The notes under the pieces were generated by a model that did not search any database, had not been told where the DNA came from, and saw only the letters and a program-made list of their open reading frames with translations. Positions 1-7,022 of a DNA stretch of 33,002 bases are shown piece after piece. The DNA is from Streptomyces wedmorensis (GTDB lineage: Bacteria; Actinomycetota; Actinomycetes; Streptomycetales; Streptomycetaceae), in NCBI RefSeq assembly GCF_000716445.1, contig NZ_JNWK01000095.1:1-33002 (forward strand), written 5' to 3'. Every line of letters starts with the position of its first letter. Within the stretch, counting starts at the first letter, position 1. The translations under genes were made by a program, and so were the position numbers.

Positions 1-104
1 GCCGCCGCGAACGGAACGATCTTCGCCTCCGCGAGCGCGCGGACCGACTCCCGGAGCATGTCGTGCTCCTCGGAGGGCCGATAAAGGTCGAAGTCCTTGC
101 CCAT
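1..104 (-). CDS. Acyl-CoA dehydrogenase, N-terminal fragment (runs off the left edge)
   Basis: Only the first 34 codons are inside the window. The minus strand from an ATG at 104 reads MGKDFDLYRPSEEHDMLRES, continuing as VRALAEAKIVPFAA. This is the typical N-terminal helix of actinobacterial acyl-CoA dehydrogenases (FadE/AcdH type), which oxidise acyl-CoA thioesters to enoyl-CoA with FAD. A good ribosome-binding site (AGGGGACC on the minus strand, about 111-118) precedes the ATG. The gene lies beside a butyrolactone receptor, but acyl-CoA dehydrogenases are common housekeeping genes, so a role in signal synthesis is only a possibility. A palindromic operator-like sequence sits just upstream. 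The catalytic part is not visible, so the family call rests on the N-terminus alone. Confidence 0.7.
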   Translation of the reverse strand, partial: MGKDFDLYRPSEEHDMLRESVRALAEAKIVPFAA

Positions 105-126
105 GATGTGGTCCCCTAGACGCTTG

Positions 127-164
127 TGGCACTGAGTACCCTCAGCAAAACACACTCAGTGCCA
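127..164. promoter_or_regulatory. Palindromic operator upstream of the acyl-CoA dehydrogenase
   Basis: TGGCACTGAG at 127-136 is matched by its exact reverse complement CTCAGTGCCA at 155-164, with an 18-bp spacer that contains a further CTCAG half. It lies 23 bp upstream of the acyl-CoA dehydrogenase start, where a repressor would block transcription. The binding protein is not evident. The nearby TetR at 230-907 is a GBL receptor type, and its usual ACC...GGT box is different. Confidence 0.55.
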
Positions 165-172
165 TGACGCCA

Positions 173-206
173 GAGCGCCCCGATGCCGTTCTGCATCGGG
201 GCGCTC
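173..206. terminator. Intrinsic terminator-like hairpin
   Basis: A perfect 14-bp stem (173-186 pairing with 193-206) with a 6-nt loop sits just after the stop of the minus-strand TetR gene at 230. It would end that transcript and separate it from the acyl-CoA dehydrogenase promoter. There is no strong U-tract, as is usual in Streptomyces. Confidence 0.7.
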
Positions 207-229
207 GGGGAACCGGACGGTCGGTTCTG

Positions 230-907
230 TTAACCGTGGATGTCGGCCGGGTTCTGCTCCCGGCGGAGCAGCTCCGCCTCGTACTCGGCGGCCAGCTGGG
301 CGACGCGCCCTTCGGTCAGGTCGAGGCTGGTGAGCAGCGCGGGCGTGCAGACGCTCGGCATGAAGTGCTGGAGGAGGACCGAGACCCGGTGCGCCAGGTC
401 TTCGCGTTCGCACAGGATCTGGGACATCGCCTGGACCCCGGAGAAGGCGCCGCAGAAGAGCCTGGCCGTGTCCGCGACGTTCACGTGCACCAGGAGCTCT
501 CCGCGCGCCTGCGAGGCGGTCAGGATCTCCGACACCTCGTCGATCCACGCCTGGAACGCGCCGACCCGGTCGACTCCCGTGGCGCCGGTGTCAAGGGCCA
601 GACCGACGCTCGCGCGCACGAGGGCGTCGTGCTGCAGGCGGTGGGTGAGCAGGAAGCACTGGTCCGCGAGCTCCTGGAGCTTGATCGCCCGCGGGGACAG
701 CGGAACGTCGAGCATCTGCGCGTCGAGCACGCCGAGGGCCACTTCTTCCTTGGAAGCAAAGTGGAAGTACAGTGCCCCCTTGGTCACGCCGGCGCGCACC
801 AGGATTTCCCCGATGGTCGTCCGCTCGTAACCGCGCTCCGCGAACACGGTCGCGGCCGCCTCCAGGATCGCCCGTCGGGTCTTGATTGCACGCGCTTGCT
901 GCGCCAA
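230..907 (-). CDS. Gamma-butyrolactone receptor, TetR family (ArpA/ScbR type)
   Basis: The 225-aa protein starts MAQQARAIKTRRAILEAAAT and continues with a helix-turn-helix at about residues 29-50 (TIGEILVRAGVTKGALYFHF). This closely follows the ArpA/ScbR/BarA pattern, as does LQELADQCFLLTHRLQHDAL farther on. Family members bind a diffusible butyrolactone and then release promoters they repress, usually including their own and antibiotic regulators. Length matches the family (about 215-235 aa). The gene is divergent from an AfsA-type synthase, the standard arrangement for a receptor and its cognate signal synthase, and ARE-like boxes lie between them. Whether it binds a butyrolactone, butenolide or furan cannot be read from the sequence. 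Confidence 0.93.
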   Translation of the reverse strand: MAQQARAIKTRRAILEAAATVFAERGYERTTIGEILVRAGVTKGALYFHFASKEEVALGVLDAQMLDVPLSPRAIKLQELADQCFLLTHRLQHDALVRASVGLALDTGATGVDRVGAFQAWIDEVSEILTASQARGELLVHVNVADTARLFCGAFSGVQAMSQILCEREDLAHRVSVLLQHFMPSVCTPALLTSLDLTEGRVAQLAAEYEAELLRREQNPADIHG

Positions 908-952
908 GGCGCCTCCTGCCGTCGGTGCTCAACGTGTGACGTGAAGCATTGA

Positions 953-980
953 AAAGAAAACCGGGCTGTACGTATTCTAT
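953..980. promoter_or_regulatory. ARE-like butyrolactone receptor box in the receptor/synthase divergent promoter
   Basis: The core ACCGGGCTGTACGT (960-973), flanked by A-rich DNA on the left and ATTCT on the right, approximates the autoregulatory element pattern ACC-N8-GGT with AT-rich flanks. One base of the GGT arm is changed. It lies 46 bp upstream of the receptor start, where ArpA-family receptors usually autoregulate. The match is by eye. Confidence 0.45.
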
Positions 981-989
981 GCAGGGCGG

Positions 990-1010
990 ACATACCGCCC
1001 GGGGCGCGGG
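990..1010. promoter_or_regulatory. Second ARE-like half box upstream of the AfsA-type synthase
   Basis: ACATACCGCCCGGGGCG begins at 990. The left arm ACATACC agrees fully with the ANAWACC half of published ARE consensus sequences, while the right arm is degenerate. It lies 17 bp upstream of the synthase start, suitable for direct repression by the divergent receptor. Confidence 0.35.
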
Positions 1011-1026
1011 GACGCAAGGGGTATCC

Positions 1027-1977
1027 ATGGATCAGGACGGTCACGGAGCGACGACGCGCGTCCCCGGGGAGTTCGTGCACCGCGCCGATCCCGCGGACAT
1101 CATCCCCACGGGCTGGACGCAGCTGCGGGCCGACCGGTACTCCGTCTCGGCTCACTGGCCTGCCGCACATCCCTTCTTCTCTCCGGTGGCTGGGGACCGG
1201 CACGACCCCGTGCTGGTGGCCGAGACGATACGTCAGGCCACCATGCTCGTGGCTCACGCCGAGCTGGGGGTACCCGTCGAGGACCAGTTCGTCATGTGGG
1301 GCCTCCACTACACCGCGGACCCCGACGAGCTCGCCGTGGACGGCCTCTCCTCCGACATCCACCTCGACCTGGTCTGCACCGAGCTCGGCACCCGCGGCGG
1401 CAGGCTCGGGAACCTGCGCACCACCGTGGTGCTCACCCGCGACGGCCGGCACCTCGCCACCGGCGGCGCCCTGGCCCGCGCGACCTCCCTCCAGGCCTAC
1501 CGCCGGATCCGCGGCGAGCGGATGGCCGCGCTCGGCAGGCCCGTCCCGCTGATCCCCGGCGTGGAGCCGCACCTGGTCGGCCGCGAGCACGCCAAGGACG
1601 TCGTCCTGGCGCCCGGCATCCGCCCGGGTCAGTGGCAGCTGCGGGTCAACACCGGCCACCCCACCCTCTTCCGGCGCCCGAACGACCACATACCGGGGAT
1701 GCTGCTCCTGGAGGCCGCCCGGCAGGCGGCAGCGGCGACCCTCGGGGCCGGCGCGTACCTGCCCGCCGGCATGGACGTCTCCTTCGCGCGCTACGCCGAA
1801 CTCGACAGCCCCTGCTGGATCGAGGCCGAGACCGTGCCGACCGCCGACCCCTCGGTGGACACCGTCCGGGTCGAGGGCCGGCAGGACGACCGGTCCGTGT
1901 TCGTCGCCACCCTCACCTCCGCCGCCCGGCCCCTGGCGGTGGCCGCCGGGCACCACGCCGGCCGCCTGGCGGGCTGA
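1027..1977 (+). CDS. afsA: AfsA-family gamma-butyrolactone biosynthesis protein
   Basis: The 316-aa protein contains two AfsA repeats of hot-dog fold. The first is around residues 30-105 (adjacent to HPFFSPVAGDRHDPVLVAET), and the second around residues 195-285 (HPTLFRRPNDHIPGMLLLEA). AfsA enzymes join a beta-ketoacyl group to dihydroxyacetone phosphate, the committed step of A-factor-type signals. The ATG at 1027 is preferred because AAGGGG lies 6 bp upstream and homology begins just after it; an upstream in-frame ATG at 949 would enter the divergent promoter. The gene pairs with the receptor at 230-907 and is followed 16 bp later by an epimerase. The symbol denotes the family; orthologues have local names such as scbA, barX or jadW1. 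Confidence 0.92.
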   Translation: MDQDGHGATTRVPGEFVHRADPADIIPTGWTQLRADRYSVSAHWPAAHPFFSPVAGDRHDPVLVAETIRQATMLVAHAELGVPVEDQFVMWGLHYTADPDELAVDGLSSDIHLDLVCTELGTRGGRLGNLRTTVVLTRDGRHLATGGALARATSLQAYRRIRGERMAALGRPVPLIPGVEPHLVGREHAKDVVLAPGIRPGQWQLRVNTGHPTLFRRPNDHIPGMLLLEAARQAAAATLGAGAYLPAGMDVSFARYAELDSPCWIEAETVPTADPSVDTVRVEGRQDDRSVFVATLTSAARPLAVAAGHHAGRLAG

Positions 1978-1993
1978 CCCGACGGGAACGACG

Positions 1994-2980
1994 GTGCCTC
2001 GCATCCTGATCACCGGGTCGACCGGGTTCATCGGCGGCCGCGTGGCGGCGACGGCCGCGGGACGGACGGACGTCGGGCACGTCAGGCTGCTCGCCCGCCG
2101 CCCGCTCCCGCCGGCGGGAGCCTCGCCGGCGACCGGTCGGTCCGCAGACGAGCGGAACCAGGACGGCCGGCCTTCTTCCGAGACCGTCATCGGCGACCTC
2201 CGTGACCCCGCGTCACTCCGCCGGGCGTGCGAGGGGATCGACGTGCTGATCCACTGCGCCTCGGCGATCGGCGGGGACGAGGAGTCGGCCCGCGCGGTCA
2301 ACGACGAGGGCACCCGGGCCCTGGTCGACGCCGCCGTGCGCGCCGGAGTGACCCGCGTCGTCGCCCTGAGCACCGCTTCGGTGCACGGCCGCGGCCCCTT
2401 CCGGGCCGCCGCCCCCGGCACGCTCCCGCTCGCACCCGCCTCGGCGACGAGCCGCACCCGCGCGGCGGGCGAGCGGCACGTCATGGACGCCGGCGGCACC
2501 GTCCTGCGGCCGCACTTCGTGTACGGCACGGGCGACCGCCAACTGGTGCCCGGCCTGGTCCGACTGCTCGCGGCGCTGCCCGGCCCGCTCGACGCGGGCG
2601 CCTCGCTGCATTCGGTGATCGGGGTCGACGCCCTGGCCGGGGTCCTGGTCGGCGCGGCGCTCTCGGAGCGGACGCGGCCGGGCCCGTACTACGTCAACCA
2701 TCCCGACCCGGTGCCGGTGGCGGACCTGCTCGCGCCGTGCGAGGCGCTCCTCGCGGGCCGGGCGGGCCCGCCGCGGGGGCCCGCGGTGGGCGCCGACGAG
2801 GCGCGCGCGCTGCTCGCGGACCTCCCCTTCGCGCTGCACCATCTCGCCATGCTCGTCCCCGACCACTGGTTCGAGGACGACCGACCGTGGCGTGAGCTGG
2901 GCTGCGATCCGGGTCCGGGCTACACGGCGGGGGTCGCCGACCACCTGCCCTGGTACCGGGGGCTCCTGGACCGGGCCTGA
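1994..2980 (+). CDS. NAD(P)-dependent epimerase/reductase of the extended SDR family, AfsA partner
   Basis: The 328-aa protein starts with the nucleotide-binding motif ITGSTGFIGGRV, and DLRDPASLRRACEGIDVLIH follows later. These mark the Rossmann fold of NAD-dependent epimerase/dehydratase proteins. It starts at GTG 1994, 16 bp after the AfsA-type gene, so the two are probably co-transcribed. Similar genes next to afsA homologues act on the butyrolactone or butenolide precursor, so a signal-tailoring role is likely. The usual SDR Tyr-x3-Lys segment reads SATSRTRAAGER: the catalytic Tyr position appears to be Thr and the Lys position Arg. A non-canonical mechanism or altered substrate is therefore possible. 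Confidence 0.85.
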   Translation: MPRILITGSTGFIGGRVAATAAGRTDVGHVRLLARRPLPPAGASPATGRSADERNQDGRPSSETVIGDLRDPASLRRACEGIDVLIHCASAIGGDEESARAVNDEGTRALVDAAVRAGVTRVVALSTASVHGRGPFRAAAPGTLPLAPASATSRTRAAGERHVMDAGGTVLRPHFVYGTGDRQLVPGLVRLLAALPGPLDAGASLHSVIGVDALAGVLVGAALSERTRPGPYYVNHPDPVPVADLLAPCEALLAGRAGPPRGPAVGADEARALLADLPFALHHLAMLVPDHWFEDDRPWRELGCDPGPGYTAGVADHLPWYRGLLDRA

Positions 2981-3037
2981 CCTGACCTTGCTCCGGAACG
3001 GTCAGGACCCCGCGTACGACGGGGGAGTGACGAGCCG

Positions 3038-3667
3038 TCAGGCGGCCGGGGTCGCGGTGTCGGCGGGTTCCGGGTCCGAGAGGGCGTCGGGGCCGGCGAG
3101 CAGGGGCAGGAGGGTCCGCCAGAGGCCGGTGACCGTCCGGGGTGACAGCCACTCGTCGTTGTCGCGGCCGAGGGCCTCCAGGCCGACGGTGGCGGCCACG
3201 ATGGTCCGGGCGAGGTCCTGTCGGTGCTCGGGGCCGAAGGCGAGCAGGCCCTCGTCGGCGGCCTCCGCGAGCCGCTGCTGCACGCAGCTCTGCCACTCCT
3301 GGCGCAGATTCAGCTCCGTACGGCGGTCGTTCGCGCAACTGAGCCGGAAGCCCGCGCGGACGACCGCGTCCTCGCGGAGCAGCCGGGCCAGCGCGTGCGT
3401 GGTGTCGGCGAGGTTCTGCAGGGCGTCGGACGGCCGGCGGTACTCGAGCCGCGCGGTCCGGCGCAGGCGGGCGGCCGCCTCGTGTTCGACGGCGACGGCG
3501 ACGGCGGCCTTGTTCTCGAAGTGGAAGTGGAGCGCTCCGGGGCTCACTCCCGCTCCGGAGCTGATCGCGGACAAGGTGGCCAAGTCGTAGCCGCGCCGGT
3601 CGAATTCACCGGCCGCCGACCTGATCAGCGCGTCACGGGTCCGCGCGGCCCGCTCTTGTTTGGTCAC
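3038..3667 (-). CDS. TetR-family pseudo-receptor/GBL receptor homologue (ScbR2/JadR2-like)
   Basis: The 209-aa protein begins MTKQERAARTRDALIRSAAG and has an HTH at about residues 31-52 (TLSAISSGAGVSPGALHFHF). The HTH and the later RPSDALQNLADTTHALARLL resemble the ArpA family, but more like its second, pseudo-receptor branch (ScbR2, JadR2, BarB), which often binds antibiotics or intermediates. It is convergent with the epimerase and has an ARE-like box at its promoter, which suggests control by the first receptor, itself, or both. The ScbR versus ScbR2 branch is judged from a few residues only. Confidence 0.82.
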   Translation of the reverse strand: MTKQERAARTRDALIRSAAGEFDRRGYDLATLSAISSGAGVSPGALHFHFENKAAVAVAVEHEAAARLRRTARLEYRRPSDALQNLADTTHALARLLREDAVVRAGFRLSCANDRRTELNLRQEWQSCVQQRLAEAADEGLLAFGPEHRQDLARTIVAATVGLEALGRDNDEWLSPRTVTGLWRTLLPLLAGPDALSDPEPADTATPAA

Positions 3668-3737
3668 CCGTGGCTCCGTAGCACCCTGCGTCTCGACGGC
3701 ACGGCCCCGAACCGCGTCGTACCGATACCGCTCGACA

Positions 3738-3765
3738 ACTCAAAACCGACTGCTTGGTATTGTAG
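3738..3765. promoter_or_regulatory. ARE-like butyrolactone receptor box upstream of the second receptor
   Basis: ACCGACTGCTTGGT (3745-3758) fits the ARE core ACC-N8-GGT exactly at both arms. It is flanked by CAAAA on the left and ATTGT on the right, as AREs are. It is about 80 bp upstream of the TetR start at 3667. This is the best ARE match in the window. Confidence 0.6.
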
Positions 3766-3767
3766 AA

Positions 3768-3972
3768 GCTTTCCCCTGTCACCCATGCCCCTTTTGGTGA
3801 TCGCGTGGGCGGGCCCGGCGACCGAGGGGGCGCCGGGCGGAGGTCGCGCAGTTCAAAGTGCCGCAACTCGAGGACGGTTCCTGCGTCACCTCTCAGAGCG
3901 CGGTTTCCGGCTACCGCATTTCGGGGCCACTCGGCACCCAGGGTTTCGTCCGGTGCCCTCCGGCAGGGCGGA
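3768..3972. other. Non-coding gap upstream of the ARE region
   Basis: Nothing convincing is encoded here. A plus-strand open frame from about 3858 begins VPQLEDGSCVTSQSAVSGYR but soon runs antisense through the SRPBCC gene, and I recognise no family in it. It might be a gene remnant. Confidence 0.3.
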
Positions 3973-4479
3973 TCACGCTCGCGCTCGGCCGACCGCGAGC
4001 GCCAAGGTGCGGAGCAGGCGCACGTACGGCGACCAGCGGGCCGGGCGTCGCAACGTGCCGGTGCAGGCGAGTTCGGCGCGGTCGAGGCCGTCCTCCAGGC
4101 AGGCGTCGTGCAGCGGGCGCCAGGCCAGCGGCCAGGTCAGTCGGGCCAGGCCGCTGGGCGCCATGGTGAGGGTGTGGTGCAGTCGCGTGCGGTCCGGGCC
4201 GACGGGGAGCACGGCCAGTTCGTGGAAGCCGTGGAAGCCGCGGGGCCCGGTGAACTCGAAGCGGATCCAGCGCCCGGGCGCGTACCCGGCCACGGTGTAG
4301 CGCACCGGGCCGTGTCCGCCCACCGCGCCCGGCCCCAGCGGACGGTCGAACTCCATCGGCGACCAGGCCGCGCCGGGCCAGAGCCGGTCGCCCTCCCCGC
4401 TCGCCAGGGCGTCGACGAGCGCGCCCACCTCACTTTCCTTGGCGGACAGCAGGCGCTCGTGCACGTTGTGGACGCCCAT
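3973..4479 (-). CDS. SRPBCC-family (START/Bet v1-like) protein
   Basis: A 168-aa protein beginning MGVHNVHERLLSAKESEVGA. The segments GPVRYTVAGYAPGRWIRFEF and GFHGFHELAVLPVGPDRTRL have the alternating beta pattern of SRPBCC ligand-binding proteins (polyketide cyclase/DUF2867-like). Such proteins bind hydrophobic ligands in a helix-grip fold; no substrate can be named. The ATG at 4479 is chosen because GGGGAGGA precedes it closely; the open frame runs further upstream only into the divergent TetR gene. It is divergent from the TetR at 4543, which probably controls it through the palindrome between them. Confidence 0.75.
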   Translation of the reverse strand: MGVHNVHERLLSAKESEVGALVDALASGEGDRLWPGAAWSPMEFDRPLGPGAVGGHGPVRYTVAGYAPGRWIRFEFTGPRGFHGFHELAVLPVGPDRTRLHHTLTMAPSGLARLTWPLAWRPLHDACLEDGLDRAELACTGTLRRPARWSPYVRLLRTLALAVGRARA

Positions 4480-4499
4480 GCGTCCTCCCCTCCAGCGTA

Positions 4500-4527
4500 T
4501 TGGAGACCGATCTCCAATTAATTGGAG
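4500..4527. promoter_or_regulatory. TetR operator between the SRPBCC gene and its TetR
   Basis: TTGGAGA (4500-4506) and TCTCCAA (4511-4517) form a perfect inverted repeat around CCGA. A third half, ATTGGAG, follows at 4521-4527. The element lies in the 63-bp divergent promoter region, as expected for an autoregulated TetR that also represses the neighbour. Confidence 0.7.
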
Positions 4528-4542
4528 GGTACCCTCTGATTC

Positions 4543-5124
4543 ATGGCGAGACCACCCCGCTTCGACACGGACCAGCTTCTCGACGCCGCCGTCCGCCTCG
4601 CGGCCTCCGGCGGACCCGCCGCCGTGACCATGTCGGCCGTCGCCCAGGCCGTGGGTGCGCCCAGCGGCTCCGTGTACCACCGCTTCGCCGGGCGCACGGC
4701 GCTGCTCGCCGAGGTGTGGCTGCGCACGGTGGAGCGTTTCCAGGAGGGCTACTTCGCCGTCCTGACCGGCGAGCCCGACCCCCGACGTGCGGCCCGCGCG
4801 GCCTCCCGGCACGTGGTGGCCTGGTGTCGCGAGAACCCGGACGAGGCGGCTCTCCTCCTCTACGGCGCAGCCGACTTCGGCCGTGCCGACTGGTCCGATG
4901 AGCACGCCCGGCGCGCGGACTCCGGCAACGACCGGGTGTTCGCCGCCCTGGCCGACCTCGCGGAAGCGCTGGGCGCCCAGGACGAACAGGCCCGGGATCG
5001 CATCGCCCTGGCGCTCGTCGACTTCCCGCTGACCGTGGTCCGCCGCCACCTCCGCGCGGGCACCCCCCTGCCCCCGCACGCCGAAGACCTCACCGAACAC
5101 TGCACGGCGGCACTCCTGGGCTAG
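4543..5124 (+). CDS. TetR-family transcriptional regulator
   Basis: A 193-aa protein with an N-terminal HTH at about residues 25-46 (AVTMSAVAQAVGAPSGSVYH), the hallmark of TetR repressors. The C-terminal ligand domain includes RAASRHVVAWCRENPDEAAL and is not diagnostic of a ligand. It is divergent from the SRPBCC gene, with a palindromic operator in the 63-bp gap, so local repression is the probable role. Confidence 0.88.
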   Translation: MARPPRFDTDQLLDAAVRLAASGGPAAVTMSAVAQAVGAPSGSVYHRFAGRTALLAEVWLRTVERFQEGYFAVLTGEPDPRRAARAASRHVVAWCRENPDEAALLLYGAADFGRADWSDEHARRADSGNDRVFAALADLAEALGAQDEQARDRIALALVDFPLTVVRRHLRAGTPLPPHAEDLTEHCTAALLG

Positions 5125-5246
5125 GTCCTGCCCGGAAAGGGGGAGTGCGGGTCGACGGGGTCGCGTGACGCCCGCCCGATCCGGGCCGCGAGGGGTGCTC
5201 TCCGACGGCGGGGGAGTACGCCGCCGGTGACTAGAGTGGGCGCACG

Positions 5247-5843
5247 ATGACACGTTTTCGCGAGAGCGTTCGGTCCCTGCTGCGGGAGCAGGTGCTCGAC
5301 GCCGCCTACCGCCTCGTCGCCGCCGACGGCTGGGGCGGCCTGCGCATGACCGCCATCGCGCGGGCGGCGGGCATCAGTCGCCAGACCCTCTACAACGAGT
5401 TCGGGTCGAAGGAGGCCATCGGCAACGCCCTCGTCCAGCGCGAACTGGAGGGCTTCCTGGTCGGCATCCAGCGCGAACTCGACGCGCACCGGGGCGATCT
5501 GGAGGCCGCGGCCGCCGCGGGTGTCGGCTACACGCTCCAGCAGGCCGTGGACAACCCCCTCGTCAAGAGCGTCCTGGTCGCCGCGCGGGGCGGCGAGGAC
5601 GACCTCCTCGCCTATCTGACCACCCGCCCCGAACCGGTCTTCGGCACCGCGATGGCCATGCTCGACGCCTATGCGATCGAAGCCTGGCCCGACGTCGACG
5701 ACGAGTCCCGCGGCCTCGCCGTGGAGACCATCGTCCGCCTCACCGTGAGCCACATCGTCCAGCCGGTCGCCTCCCCCGAGGCCTCCGCCCGCCGCATCGC
5801 CCGCATCACCGCGAGGATCGCCTACCCGGGCCCCGCCGCCTGA
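5247..5843 (+). CDS. TetR-family transcriptional regulator
   Basis: A 198-aa protein beginning MTRFRESVRSLLREQVLDAA with a well-formed HTH at about residues 29-50 (GLRMTAIARAAGISRQTLYN). The later EAAAAAGVGYTLQQAVDNPL resembles TetR regulators of alkane or lipid-related genes, but no target is apparent. A TAGAGT hexamer at 5232-5237 lies 9 bp before the ATG and no clear ribosome-binding site is present, so the mRNA may be leaderless. Its 3' end overlaps the convergent zinc-ribbon gene by 38 bp. Confidence 0.85.
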   Translation: MTRFRESVRSLLREQVLDAAYRLVAADGWGGLRMTAIARAAGISRQTLYNEFGSKEAIGNALVQRELEGFLVGIQRELDAHRGDLEAAAAAGVGYTLQQAVDNPLVKSVLVAARGGEDDLLAYLTTRPEPVFGTAMAMLDAYAIEAWPDVDDESRGLAVETIVRLTVSHIVQPVASPEASARRIARITARIAYPGPAA

Positions 5844-6198
5844 CCGGTCCGCCGACCGCACCGGGCCACGGCGGTTCGCGGAGCACGAGCGCCTGGTCGA
5901 AGGGGGTGCCGGTGCGGGCGGCGTACGTCATGCGCTCGCGCACCTCGCGCAGGGTCCGGGGCCGGTAGCCGGTCCCGCCGAAGCAGCAGTCCTTGTGGAA
6001 CCGGACGCCGGCGTGGAGCAGCACCGCCAGCGTCCGCCACGCCTCGGTGTCCCGCCGCCCGGGCGCGGCGAACGCGGAGCCCACGTGGATGAGTTCCCCC
6101 GCGCAGCGGGGGCAGACCCGCCGGCGGTCGCCGTCGTACGGCTGCTTGTAGGAGGCCCGGCACGGCAGGCACACGTACGCGGTCTTGGCGGGAGGCAT
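5806..6198 (-). CDS. Zinc-ribbon protein of unknown function
   Basis: A 130-aa basic protein starting MPPAKTAYVCLPCRASYKQP. The pairs CLPC (residues 10-13) and CPRC (about 29-32) form a four-cysteine zinc ribbon of rubredoxin/TFIIB type. A second Cys pair occurs in HKDCCFGGTGYRP. The C-terminus is Arg/Gly-rich and overlaps the end of the TetR gene by 38 bp, so the last residues could be read-through beyond a functional core. Proteins of this layout are common and uncharacterised in Streptomyces. Nucleic-acid binding is plausible but not shown. Confidence 0.7.
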   Translation of the reverse strand: MPPAKTAYVCLPCRASYKQPYDGDRRRVCPRCAGELIHVGSAFAAPGRRDTEAWRTLAVLLHAGVRFHKDCCFGGTGYRPRTLREVRERMTYAARTGTPFDQALVLREPPWPGAVGGPVRRRGPGRRSSR

Positions 6199-6255
6199 AC
6201 GGGCAGCGTAGGTGCCGCTCGCGAGGGGGGCCACGGGATTGTCCGGAGCGTCGGT

Positions 6256-6298
6256 GAGGCCCGCTGTCGGACACGGGGGATCTCCGGCAGCGGGCCTC
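6256..6298. terminator. Long inverted repeat in the gap before the cold-shock-like gene
   Basis: GAGGCCCGCTG (6256-6266) pairs perfectly with CAGCGGGCCTC (6288-6298) across a 21-nt loop, followed by TGTTGAAG. It lies between two divergent genes (5806-6198 minus and 6427-6633 plus), so it is not at an obvious gene end. It may be an operator or an attenuator rather than a terminator. Confidence 0.4.
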
Positions 6299-6426
6299 TG
6301 TTGAAGATTGTACGAGGTTGTGGGGGGCCGGTGTCCAGTCGGGGGCGCGGGCCCGGATGGCGAGGGGTGGGTGCGCGGGGTAGATGTCCAGGGAGGAGTG
6401 TCGCCGCCGACGACAGGGAGGCCGCC

Positions 6427-6633
6427 GTGGAAGGCAGAAGCGTAGGGTTCGTGCATTCCTTCAACCGTCTCGGCGGGTACGGGTTCGTCGTCCCCGTGGG
6501 CTCCGAGGAGCAGGTGTACTTCAGTGCCGAGGACATCGAGGGCGGGGAGAAGGCCCTCTCGGAGGGGCAGCAGGTCTCGTTCGTCCTCGTACTGGGGGAG
6601 GGCCGCTTCGAGGCGAAGGAGCTGCGCGTCTGA
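6427..6633 (+). CDS. Small cold-shock-domain-like protein
   Basis: A 68-aa protein starting at GTG 6427 with GGGAGG at 6415-6420. The segments SVGFVHSFNRLGGYGFVVPV and EEQVYFSAEDIEGG parallel the CspA pattern GxVKWFNxxKGFGFI...VFVHxSAI, and the length equals a typical CSD protein (65-70 aa). The RNP1 motif is altered (GGYGFV), and the RNP2-like VYFSAEDI lacks the usual His. Single-stranded RNA/DNA binding is therefore likely but divergent. Confidence 0.75.
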   Translation: MEGRSVGFVHSFNRLGGYGFVVPVGSEEQVYFSAEDIEGGEKALSEGQQVSFVLVLGEGRFEAKELRV

Positions 6634-6662
6634 GGCCGGCGGCGGCTGCCTACGATGGGCCC

Positions 6663-7022
6663 ATGTCTGAGCGAGTGGATCCCCCGGCCGCCTCCCACGC
6701 GCACGAGCGGACGCCGGGCCCGCGCGAACTCTCGGCTGCGGCGGGCGTCTTCGCGCTGCTCTCGGACCCGACCCGGCTCCATCTCGTGTGGCTGCTCACC
6801 CGCGGTGAGGCCGACGTGACCGCCCTGACGGAGGCCTGCGGGGCCGCCCGGCCCGCGGTCAGCCAGCACCTGGCGAAGCTGCGGCTCGGCGGGCTCGTCC
6901 AGTCGCGCAAGGACGGCCGCCGGGTCGTGTACGCCATGCCGGACGGGCACCTCAAGCGCCTGGTGGTCGAGGCGATCAGCCGGGCCGACCACGAGGTGAC
7001 CGGCGAGCCCTGGCACTCCTGA
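6663..7022 (+). CDS. ArsR/SmtB-family metal-responsive repressor
   Basis: The 119-aa winged-helix protein contains LLSDPTRLHLVWLLTRGEAD and the recognition helix ARPAVSQHLAKLRLGGLVQS. The C-terminal helix reads DGHLKRLVVEAISRADHEVT. Compared with alpha-5 metal sites (D-x-H-x10-H-x2-H in NmtR/CzrA-type sensors), Asp94, His96 and His110 are present, but the middle ligand position is Arg107. His118 could contribute. Metal sensing is likely, with modified coordination. The gene lies 233 bp upstream of a His-tailed MFS permease on the same strand, its probable target. The ATG at 6663 gives the usual family length. Confidence 0.88.
   Translation: MSERVDPPAASHAHERTPGPRELSAAAGVFALLSDPTRLHLVWLLTRGEADVTALTEACGAARPAVSQHLAKLRLGGLVQSRKDGRRVVYAMPDGHLKRLVVEAISRADHEVTGEPWHS

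Noticed and set aside
127..164. HrcA CIRCE element
   Set aside because: The arms GCACTGAG/CTCAGTGC resemble CIRCE only in GCACT; spacing is 18 rather than 9 and the neighbour is not a chaperone gene.
784..2529. A 581-aa minus-strand open frame across the AfsA and epimerase genes
   Set aside because: Low-complexity translation with no domain, antisense to two well-supported genes.
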